64,000 nucleotides of DNA from Dastarcus helophoroides. Lineage: Eukaryota > Arthropoda > Insecta > Coleoptera > Bothrideridae. Shown here one piece after another: positions 47,298-57,347 of the stretch. The translations under genes and the position numbers were made by a program. The DNA lies in the NCBI GenBank assembly GCA_028583605.1, contig CM053327.1, positions 620,001-684,000 of the forward strand, written 5' to 3'. How positions within the stretch are numbered: position 1 is the first letter of the stretch; each line of letters opens with the position of its first letter. The notes under the pieces were generated by a model. That model was given only the letters and a program-made list of their open reading frames with translations, was not told the DNA's origin and did no database searches.

Positions 47298-47664
47298 GAC
47301 CCCAAACGATTTTTTCTTGTGGAACGGATTGGTCCTCCGTCATCATCAAAAATTGAAACACAGAACTTGTCCCCTGAAACCAAGAAAGATTAAAAAACAC
47401 AATAAGCGTTTCGACAGCTGTCGAAACGCATTAGAGCAAAGTTTATTGTGTTTTTTAATATTTCTTGGTTTCAGGTCAGGGGACAAGTTCGGTGTTTCAA
47501 TTTTTGATGATAACCAAGAACCAATCCTGTCATCTTCAGAGAGATACTGATATATAGAGATACTGAGTATCAGTATCTCTCCGAAGATGACAGGTTGGCT
47601 GCTTTTTAATCCTTCTTGGTTTCAGGGGACAAGTTCTGTATTTCAATTTTTGACCCCCAAACGA
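47298..47664. mobile_element. Composite fold-back element, family H, copy 4
   Basis: It is flanked by GACCCCAAACGA (47298-47309) and GACCCCCAAACGA (47652-47664), a possible target duplication. Inside are family H arms (CAGAACTTGTCCCCTGAAAC; GGGGACAAGTTCGGTG), a second right arm at 47610-47650, and a GTTTCGACAGCTGTCGAAAC palindrome. A 69-bp hairpin (47526-47594) pairs CCTGTCATCTTCAGAGAGA with TCTCTCCGAAGATGACAGG. It lies at the 3' end of the LINE. Confidence 0.75.
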
Positions 47665-49860
47665 AATAATAGTAACAATTTTTCGTAGTCTTGACCATGA
47701 CGATAATGGACAATAGCTTAATCGGTCGGTGACAATTTTTGATTTCAATTCTCACAACAAAATGAACAAGAAAAAACTAAGGAAAGAAAAAACATTTTAG
47801 AAATATGTAACTCAGAGAGTCAATGCTTGTCGCTATTGAACTCTGCAAACAATAGATACTATATTTACCTGCTAATGTCCAGGACGATAGTTAAACATAA
47901 AGTTTTCCGGACACAGAAAAATACAAGCTGATCAAGTCGATTAAAAATATTACAAGAAAAGGTTTTCCACGTAAAGGAGATTGTCTTATACTGATAGTTT
48001 AATAGATTATAATGAACTCATTCATTGGTAATAAATTAGGAAAAAAATATACTCCAATTTTTTAGTCCAATCAATATAGACAAAAAAATAGTGGTCACTA
48101 AACAATAATTCGCATAAGGCTGAACATTGGTACAGGTTTTAAGTACACTATTACAAATAAAATATCAAAAGTCCTCATCGATCCTACGTCTGTTAAAAAA
48201 TTATTTAGGGTCAAAGGTAAGAAGATTGGTCTTTTTTATTTAAAACAAAGAGGTAATACATTGATAAATAATTGTTAAAAATTGAAGTTATTATTTTAAG
48301 ATAACCGTAGAACAATCTATGTTATTTCAAAATACATTAGCAATATTGCATCATTTGTTTAATAAGTTGTCAAGCATTTATAAAACAGGTAATTCAAAAA
48401 GTCCTCCCACATTTAAAACACACATTGGCGACCTTAGGTATATCTATATTTAAGAAATTCTCTTTATAACGAAACCTATAGATATAATGATTATTTTATG
48501 CTTCATTTAGGGTAATTTAAAACATTCTTTAAATTTAAATTCCATAAAATGATAATGCGTACAAAATTGTAATGGGAAACCCTGAAATAAAATTTGGAGC
48601 CTTCAATTACAAAGGTAATGCCAGAAGTTTCGTAAATTTCAAGAATATTTTAAGACTATAACCAACTGAATTCTATCAGAAGTGGGTGATTTACCATAAA
48701 TTTACGTATACACCTTGAGGCTTTAATTTGCTAGCTTCTAAGATTCTATATTAACCATGGAGATGATCAAGTATTGCATTGTTCATTGGTTTAGGTTGTT
48801 TTAACTTTATTCACTAAAATTTAAATTGGTTTACTTCAATGTTCAATTGATAAAACATGGTCTTTTTAATGGTGTGCCTGTGTTATTCAGTTCATGATAG
48901 CATATCAATTACAAGGTGTACAGTAATGGACGTACTTCAAGAAAATATCAGCTGACGCAAAAACGCCATATCTAATAACTCAGTGATTTCCAAAGAATTA
49001 GTCTAAGCGACAATTGAAGAAGAAACTGTTTTCTCAAATAGAAAAAATAACTGCACCAGGATATTGTAATTTCTGTATGTGTTTAATTTCCCATCTTAAC
49101 TAAAGCAGAAGAGTTCATGAATTATCTTTGGTTCGTAAATCATAATAATATCGAAGAAACAATCTGACAGGAGTTGTTGAGAATATAATTTCACCGGACA
49201 ACCAAGAATGTTGTATTATTTCGTTACTGGTTACACAGAAAACAGTGTAAACCATGATTATCAGGTTTTGTTACTTGCGAGCGCATAGTAATAATTTATA
49301 AACACGTCTTGCGTGCTTCACAATGCCGGAGCCGTTAAGTTAATGACCGGATTTTCGTATGGGCATTTAATTTCAGATTTAGAGATGATCCTGCTTTATG
49401 GAGCTGGGAGCATCGTTATTATTGATGCTGACCACCAGCACATATGATGAATTGGGTATTCGGAGGCTGACTTTCACCTGCTTGAGGTCAACATAACAAT
49501 TACCTGCAGTTTTTGCGTGTGTCCGCAATGGTGACAACAGTAGGATAAATACTCCGGAATGGATGGCATTATTTTTAAACTATCACAACTCCCACTGTAT
49601 TCGTCCACTAATTTTCTGTAATGCACACGAACATTTGAACCAGCTGTGACAGTTTTGCTCAATCTACCCATGTTTTAAGCACATTAGATTATCGAATTAC
49701 ACCCCACATTTTTAATTAGACGCATCAGAAGCACTGGATGCTAAACAACATATGTTGTTAACGGGGAATCCGGAGGTGATTAGCCACTGGGAGAACACAA
49801 TATACCCACTTCTTGGAACACGTTTCTTCTTAAAATGCACGTACTGCTACCGAGCGGATG
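47665..49860. other. AT-rich interval, no firm gene
   Basis: The start (47665-47750) may be the 3' untranslated tail of the LINE. The rest has no recognised repeat or domain apart from the weak minus-strand frame at 49474-49671. Confidence 0.4.
49474..49671 (-). CDS. Unrecognised minus-strand frame with possible donor (weak)
   Basis: The 65-codon frame has a balanced composition with a Cys/His cluster (YCCHHCGHTQKL). A plausible splice donor (CTGCAG then GTAATT) follows that cluster. It could be a first exon coding about 56 residues. I recognise no family, found no downstream exon, and give it low weight. Confidence 0.15.
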   Translation of the reverse strand: MGRLSKTVTAGSNVRVHYRKLVDEYSGSCDSLKIMPSIPEYLSYCCHHCGHTQKLQVIVMLTSSR

Positions 49861-50250
49861 TGACTCGAGCACCGTGGCGGCTGGTACTAACAAATGTTAA
49901 ATGTCGACCAGACTAGTGCGGGTCAGGTTCCTCCGGATGTTGCCAAGTCTATCTCGTTCTTCAGCCACATAATAAGAGATTGAGGCACAAGGCACAACAG
50001 ATTTATATAAACAAATGTGGTTTTATTCAGTATACACCTTCTCCCTGTTGATTGTAATTCGAAGAAAAAGAACTTCTGAACTTCTCGGCAGTAAGCTGGT
50101 CCGACAAGATTGGGCACCATAGGCGAAGGACCTATGCAGCGCTCCCTTAATTATTCCAGACGACCAAAAAAAGATCGGTGCACCTCACAGCAGGGCTTTT
50201 GCCGCCCTCAAAATTTCAGCCCCCTAGGTGGTTGCCTAGGGGACACTAAT
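49861..50250. repeat. Likely repeat segment with CCCCTAGG hairpin
   Basis: AGGCGAAGGACCTA (50121) recurs near 29590, and GACGACCAAAAAAAG (50158) recurs near 28993. A perfect 8-bp stem, CCCCTAGG/CCTAGGGG with a 6-base loop, lies at 50221-50242. The composition is less AT-rich than the surroundings. It is probably a fragment of a dispersed element of unknown type. Confidence 0.4.
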
Positions 50251-50860
50251 ATCCCGAGATGTTTATTTTTGTTACTATTAATTTCAGCACTCATTCGTTC
50301 TACTAAAAAATCGGAAAATTATTTAACACGTTTTATAAATGTTAAACTAGTCATTTAATCATAAAGACTTTTACAGACAGAGATAGTAATATATACGTTT
50401 TTCCCTGCTGGGACTGGACCTTGTCAAGGAACTTTACCACCCTCATTCTCGAAGAAGCTTCCTACACTGGCAGGTGAAACGTCAAACATTAGCTGTTAGT
50501 AGTTACTTGACATGGTCCAATCCTGGAAACCTACATTCATTGTTTACTGTACGGTGAAGCAAACTGTTTCCAGAATTTTTGTGTATCGTAGTAAAGAATG
50601 CAACTGAGAAGACTTCTCCAATACAAATTCATAGCTTACCTCCGTCCAGCTAGGGTTGCTAGGTGGCCGAAAATGACCGGGATGTTCTCGGAATGGAAAA
50701 ATTTTCCAGGATCTTGAATATTTCATCTCCGATTCAGCCTTACGATTAAAATTAATTGCAAATCGTTTAATTACCGAGCTAAGTAAGATTTGATAACAAC
50801 AATCAACAGAAACCAAAAAAAGCGAAAATCCAGAAAACTCAAAAGCTAATAATGAAATTC
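50251..50860. other. Non-coding interval, no gene supported
   Basis: Mixed composition. The minus-strand frame 50544-50816 has no recognised domain. Confidence 0.4.
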
Positions 50861-52100
50861 AAATGCCAACTACAGTAATTTAACTTTAATATGCCTTATG
50901 TCATTTTATTTTGCTATTTTACTTTCAGGATAATAAAATATAATTTGTGTTTACATCGACAAAATTTATCAAGTTTTTAATCCTTATTTTAGTTTTCTTT
51001 TTAATTTTGACTAAAATTCGAAAACATATTTCGATGCTAAGATTCAAATTTTGAGGTATTTTTATAAATTACGTTATTTTTAATATTTTGAATATGATCT
51101 TAAAAATATTAAGTTTCGATTTAAGATCAAATTTCGTAAAAAACAATCAAAATTTCAAGTAAAACTTGTAGTTTATAAAAAACATTCAAATCTTCGTTTT
51201 TAAAAATTTCAAATTTAAATTTTAAAAGTTCTATGTTCTTAAATTTAAAAGTTCAAGAAAAGTCGAAAATTTGGGATTGATAATAAAAAATGTTTTATTA
51301 ATAAATTTGAAAGCTTTCACTTCAACTCAAAATGAAAGTAAATCTTTTCTAAATATTATGCATTTTTTCGTTGAGATTTAGGTTCTTTTCCTTAAAAAAT
51401 AAAAAGTAACTTTTTAATGAAAGCGTAAAAATGTTGAAATAAACCTCAAAATTTTTCTTTCAGAGCCTCAAAATTTTCAAGAAAGGGTCAAATTTTTGAA
51501 GAAATATTGATTTATGTATTTGAGGTTTTTTTTTTAAATTTCTAGTCTGAATTTAGAATTTTTATACTTTTTCCAAAGTTCGACTTCAAACTTGCAATTT
51601 ACACTTTTTTTCTAATTTTATAACTCAAAAGAACCCGATAAGTCTTTATATATTTTAAAATTACACTAGAAATTTTGAAAAAAATTAATTTATTAAGTTT
51701 TGTCACCAAAATTTTAATTCTAATTTTAATGTTTTTTAATGTTAGATGTTTTCCCCGATTCTTCAATTTTAAATTCAAAATTTTTATTTTTAGTTTTAAG
51801 CATCAAATGTTTAAGTTTAATTTAAGTATAGGAATTTCAAGAAACAAAAATAGGTTATTCGAGTTTAATATCGACATTTTTCGATAACATTTGAACATTT
51901 GAAAATAAATTTGGAATTAAAGAATGTTTTTTTATTAAATACCAGTTTTTTAAATGCTGTAATTTGGGCTTTTTCACAACACCCCCGGTTAAAACATGCA
52001 TTTTTGAAATTTCTTCTTTAAAATGTTATTTTAATTTCTTTATAATTTTGATTTGATTATTTTATTTTTCCCTTACTCCTAAAGTTACATTCAAATATCG
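50861..52100. repeat. Degenerate AT-rich array, mixed to T-rich
   Basis: TTTCGATGCTAAGATTC and AAATTTCAAATTTAAATTT style low-complexity sequence with no sustained coding signal. Confidence 0.55.
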
Positions 52101-52277
52101 AAATCCTTTTGAAAACCCCGAAGATAGAATATATAATATTCCCGAAAAGACACTCTTTCTCTTCTGGAAACCCCATGTACAGTAGTCTTCATTACTGTAT
52201 CCCAGTAAACAAGGCAATTTATAAATTGAGTCTTATTTTATTTTTCGTAATATATTGTATTAAGCTCCATTTATTTA

Positions 52278-52971
52278 TTAGGGATCCGTACCTTAAAAAA
52301 GGAAATAATTCAGCCAAGAGCGAGTCAGGCCGGCACAATTAGGGTTCCAGTACCAATTACTACAGTGACCGGTCAATGGATCAAACTAAATCATTTTTAC
52401 TTATGTATGAATTTAACAGTTTTATCTAAATTCTCTTTCATTATAATGGACAAATAAAAAAAAATGGTCTATTTTTAGATATACACACTTTTTTTTAGAA
52501 TCAATCCAAATATTTATAAAACTGATAAATGCGTTAACAATAGTCTCAGATAAAAAGTATTCATTCGCAATTCGCAATAAGTCAATCACTAACACAGTTT
52601 ATGAGATCACCTTGGATCGCGCTGAAATATTTAATTCCAATGAGCAATTAATGCGTTGCGTTCAATTTAATTAACTAGTGCTAACTCCGAAAATATTTGT
52701 CTGAATGAATAAATGTAAATAACAAATTTGAGCTGCATTCCATCCTTTAACTAAATCAAGTTTTTTATTTGAAAAAAACTATTGCTATATGGGCCAAAAA
52801 CCCTTTCAATGCAAGCACCTATTGTTCCAAAAAATATTGTTTTTCTCAACAACTATTATGATAACTAATTTCATAATTTTAGAGGAAAACCTCTTTGTGA
52901 CAGACGAGCGGTCGGACACGAGAGTTATATTATAAGTTTCGTTTATTCCTTTTAAGGTACGGAACCCTAAA
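52278..52971. mobile_element. MITE-like element carrying repeat R1, copy 3
   Basis: TAGGGATCCGTACCTTAAAA at 52278 and TTTTAAGGTACGGAACCCTA ending 52971 form terminal inverted repeats of about 28 bp. Just inside are GAGCGAGTCAGGCC and a GACGAGCGGTCGG inverted partner. The interior contains the R1 blocks (CTCAGATAAAAAGTATTCA; AACTCCGAAAATATTTGTCT). It is non-coding. It defines R1 as the body of a TIR element whose other copies (1611-2215, 34740-34965) are partial. GGGTTCCGTACC ends recur in many insect genomes, as I recall. Confidence 0.7.
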
Positions 52972-53046
52972 AAGGCAATCTAACAGTGGGATAAAGGGGT
53001 AAAAGGAAAAGATTTCTGACCATACTCGAACATTTGAACACAGAGC

Positions 53047-53106
53047 TAAAGATGAAGATGAAAATGAAGATAAAGATGATGACGATGAAGAGATGAATAG
53101 ATGAAG
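53047..53106. repeat. (GATGAA)n-like purine-rich simple repeat
   Basis: Imperfect GATGAA/GATAAA/GATGAC units. Confidence 0.85.
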
Positions 53107-53119
53107 GAAAGAGACATTC

Positions 53120-54560
53120 TGATTTCATCTTGAAAATTAGAATTTCGCCATTTTTCTTTTTTAAAATATTGAGTAATAATCTCTATTTTACCCTTACGAA
53201 TTTTTTTTTCCAATTTATTTTCTAAAATAGATTTTTTTTCACAAGAATATACACCAGCGTTTTATCAAAATTCGGAGATTAACTTGAAACATAGGAGTTT
53301 CGAAGATAACCCCGAAATTCCTGCCCAAATTTCCGAAAAAAAAAACCATCTAAATTTAGATAGGAGATATTTCTAAAAAAAGTCGGAAATTCAAACTTTC
53401 GGAAAAAATCAAAATTTTAGAAAAGCATGGCCGAACGGCCGAAAATTTTCAAACTGTTAAAATCTTCAAAAATATAAAAGATTTTAAAGAAGAAGAATTG
53501 TTCAAAAAAACATCGAAATTTCAAGAAAAAGTCAATATTTTAAAAAAGTTAAAATTTCTGGAAGAACACGAGCAGCTAAAACACTCGAAATGTTCAAAAA
53601 TATAAAAATTTACCAAAAAATTTTAAATGTTGAATAGTCGAAATTAAAAAAAAAATTGAAAAATAGTGAAAATTAAAAAAGTCCACATTGTTAAAATAAG
53701 TCAAAATTTTGAGAATAATTAAATTTTGAAAAAGCGGAAAGTTTTGGAAAAAGTAAAATTTTCAAATATTGAAATTTTGAAAAAAGCTCGAAATTATAAA
53801 AAGTTGAAATATTCTAGAAGAACTAAAAACTTTGAAACTAAAATTTGTCAACATTTTCGAAAAAGTCAAAATTAAAAAAAAAGTAGAATTATTCAAAAAA
53901 ATCGAAATTTTGAAAAATATAACAATTAAAAAAAACAAGAATTGTTCAAAAAACCTCGAAAATTCAGGAAAAAGTCGATATTAAAAGTTATTAATTATTA
54001 AAGTGGAAACTTTTGGAAGAACTCCAGCATTTAAGAAAACTCGAAATTTTCAAAAATGTAAAAAATTCCAAAAAAGTTTTAAATGTTGAATAGTCGAAAT
54101 TTAAAAAAAATAAAAAATAGTGGAAATTAAAAAAGTTCACATTGTTAAAATAAATCTAAATTATGGGAACAAATTAAAATTATGAAAAAGGCGGAAACTT
54201 TTGAAAAGTCAAATTTTCGAATTTTGAAATTTTCAAAAAAGGTCAAAATTTTAGAACCTTGAAATGTTCAAAAAGACTTAAAAGCTTTTAAATTCGAATT
54301 TGTCATTATTTTCAAAAGCTTAAATTAAAAAAAAGTAGAATTTTTTAAAAAATCGAAAAACTTGGCAAACAGTTGATATTTTAAAATAGGATCAAATTTT
54401 CTAAAAGGTCGCAACTTTTAAAGACAGATTAATATTAAAAAAAAAGATTTCATTAAAAAAGTTGATTTCAAAAAAATTTGCAGTTTTTAAGAAAGGCAAG
54501 ATTTCAAAAAAATTGAAAGTTTCAAATTAGATAAAATAAAATAAGTCAAATTGTTATCTT
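53120..54560. repeat. A-rich degenerate array
   Basis: GTCGAAATTTTCAAAAA-type units with A-runs on + from about 53310. A short internal near-duplication is visible: a run containing ATGTTGAATAGTCGAAATT occurs near 53627 and near 54070, about 440 bp apart, with similar flanks. Confidence 0.7.
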
Positions 54561-55150
54561 TTTTTAAGAAATATAACCGATTATATTCTTCATGTTCTAG
54601 AAGATTGTCAACAAACATTAATAAAAATTTAAATACTTCCAAACTGTCTCGTAGAAATGTTAAATAGAATTAATAAATATACCATAGAAGATATTTCATA
54701 TATGATTATTATATCCGAGTGTTAAGAACATATTTCATATGTTCTAAGCTGAAAAACTGCTTCTTCATTAGCAACACGTCCTGCAATTTTGGAAAAGGTT
54801 GATTACAGGTTGCCTTGTAGCGTGTGTGCGAGAAATACATTTCTTGTTTGTACCGATAAATGCGACAATATGGCAACCTCGCTTTCCACCAACAGCCACT
54901 GCCACCATTGGAATGTTGTCATTGCACACGATGAGAACAATTCAACCGAGATTTGCTTTGCATAAAACGAGCTTCGTGGCATTGATTTTTTTTATGGAAT
55001 TGGGACATCCCCATGATGACAAATATAGAGAGCATGAAAGACTTCGCTTTAATCCCAGCACAAGGATAATCATAAAATAAAAACTTATATCTCCAAGTGT
55101 CGTATGCAAGTATAATGCTAGAATGCAACTTAGACTACAGAATGCAGCCC
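54561..55150. other. Non-coding interval, no gene supported
   Basis: Mixed composition. Overlapping antisense frames 54799-55080 (+) and 54919-55128 (-) have no recognised domain. Confidence 0.4.
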
Positions 55151-55164
55151 TTTAAACATGTATT

Positions 55165-55665
55165 CTGGATCATTGGTAGCCCAACTACCAACAGTTGCAC
55201 CACAAAGGCTTAGCGAAGCGGTTATTCTCTATGAGAGTCCCAGAAGATTAGATTCTAATGCACAGACCAATAGGTTTGAACATGTATCAGATTCGGAGTT
55301 TGGAAACCAAAGACCGGTTTCGATCTTATTAGATCTCCTCAGTTTGGTATATGCAACTTGAAAGCTGACAAATGTTTCGGCAAGTAAATACTATAGAATT
55401 AACGAATATCCTTCGTGTAAAGCCTGAATATCGCCACCTATTCGTCCATAGAGAAACAGTGGACATGTATACCAAAATGACGGGATCTAATAAGATCGAA
55501 ACCGGTTTTTGGTTTCCTAACTCTGAATCTAATAAATGTTTAAGCCTATTGGTTTGTGCATTAGATTTATATCTCATCAATAATGCACTGAACAAAACTT
55601 GTGATTATTTCACGAAGCATAGTAGGGCTGTGTTAAGCCTAGGGTTGGTGCCCGTATTCAATGGT
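55165..55665. repeat. Fold-back element with ~100-bp arms
   Basis: 55254-55355 and 55466-55565 are reverse complements with few mismatches. Shared blocks include TCTAATGCACA, ACCAATAGG, GGTTTCGATCTTATTAGATC and TTTGGTATA. The spacer is about 110 bp, and weaker complementarity continues outward. The same peptide-like string (SNAQTNR) therefore appears on both strands, which shows that the open frames here are products of the palindrome and not genes. Confidence 0.8.
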
Positions 55666-55739
55666 AAAGTATTGTTCGCTATTTCGGGCAATTGTACTCA
55701 ATACTTTATGAGAGCAATAAAATAAAATTTGATTTTTTT

Positions 55740-57280
55740 AGGGTTCATTTTACGTAAAAAATGATCAAAAGATAGAGTATTCGTCTTCGAACGTAACCTA
55801 ATCTTCAATAGCATTATTGTTGATGACAAAAACCTCGCATAGTGCATAGATTCATTTGGTTTCATTATTATTAAATCAAAAAGTCATCAGAAGTTATTTT
55901 GTAAACTTGAGGGAAAATTGTTCAAAAATTTTGCAAATTGACTAATGCTCAACACTGAACTTGACTGACACTTACTTTTTCGTAGTCCAGAGGAGTATGC
56001 AAGGTTTCCTTGAAGGGACGGGGGGAAAGCACAATTATTCTGAAAAGGTGATGGGGAAAAATGGAAATCTTCAGGCTAAGTAATGTATATTTTCACCTAA
56101 TTGCATGAATTGGGGAGATCGATTTCTACATTAAGGTAGACATTTGGAAAAAGGGCCAAACTTTCAGAAAAAGCCTTTCGGAGAACTGCGAAAAATATCG
56201 AAATTTGGAAAAAGTTAAAAAAAGCGAAAGTTTCCAAGAGCAAAGGAGTCAACTTTTATGAAAACAATGGCAACTACCAGAACAAGTCGAATTTAGAAAA
56301 AAAAATGCAATTTTAAAAAATATTTCTATCAGAATTTTTATTTTGTTTGAATTTTGTCAAATTCTTGAAATTTATTAGAAAAATATTTCTCAAAATTTCC
56401 AACAATACTATTCTCAGATTATTTAAATTTTTATTAAAAGTTCAATTCAAAAAAAAGACTTGTAAAAAATTCCAGAACCAGAACAGAAAATATCAAATTT
56501 TGGGGTAAAAGGGTCCAAAATTTGGAGAATAAGATAAATTTCGAGAAAGAAGCTCTACTGGAAAATCGGATTTAAAAATCAGAAAAATTGAGTATTAACA
56601 AAATGAAGATGGAAAAAAATCACAATGTCTTTAGAAAATATTCAAAATTTCAAAAGTAGTAATTCCGAAAAAGACGAATTTAAGGATACAAATTTTCGAT
56701 AAGGCGGAATTTCCAGTAAATCGTATTAAAAATAAAAACCTAATCTTTATTAACAACTAGAAAATTTTCAAAGGTCGAAATTTGCGAAAAGACGCAATTT
56801 TTAGAAAAAGTCGAATTTTGGCACAGAAAAATGGCAATTTCTAAGAACACTCTTTTCAACATTTCGTAAAAACGCTGAATTTATAAGATGAAAAAAAAAC
56901 GGTTTTATGTTACCGTGGTTCACTGATCGATAACTTATGGGTTTCTAATAGGAATTGGAATTTGTCAGGATGTTATTTGGGGGTTTTAGCATTTATTTTA
57001 GTTAAATCTGAAAATATGAAAAAATAGGGTATCTGATCATAATCGAGGGAAAGTTACAGAATTCTGCAGAAATTAAAACAAAAATCGGAATTCAAGACAT
57101 AACCTGAGGAATACAACACATAAATCTGCAATATATTACACTTTAAATATGCTAACAATTAATCATTCGCCTGATAACAGCTGGTTATCTGCATACTTCA
57201 ATTATTAATCCTATCAAACGTTTTTTCATTCGCGAATTCAAAGCAAGAAAGTTAGATACACTGATTGTTAATAGCACACA
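55740..57280. other. Upstream region of the nuclease-like gene
   Basis: From 56120 to 56900 it is an A-rich degenerate array. From 56900 to 57280 it is mixed AT-rich DNA that should hold the promoter of the gene starting at 57281. No convincing TATA box or initiator could be singled out. Confidence 0.4.
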
Positions 57281-57347
57281 ATGTTTTACCATGTTTTGTT
57301 GCCCCTTATATTGCTAGGGATCCATTTTCCATCATGTGAGAGCGGAG
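57281..57347 (+). CDS. Exon 1: signal peptide
   Basis: ATG in the context CACACAATG begins MFYHVLLPLILLGIHF, a typical leader with a hydrophobic core, followed by PSCESG. The exon ends at GGAG before GTGAGC, a consensus donor, leaving one base of a split codon (phase 1). An alternative upstream start in this frame was not seen. The phase matches the acceptors at 57835 and 60660. Confidence 0.65.

Noticed and set aside
49923..50250. Considered as an LTR/primer-binding-site region
   Set aside because: No matching second LTR, polypurine tract or gag-pol motif is nearby. Only short motifs recur elsewhere.
55158..55725. Overlapping frames on both strands sharing SNAQTNR
   Set aside because: The shared peptide is a direct result of the fold-back palindrome, not two related genes.
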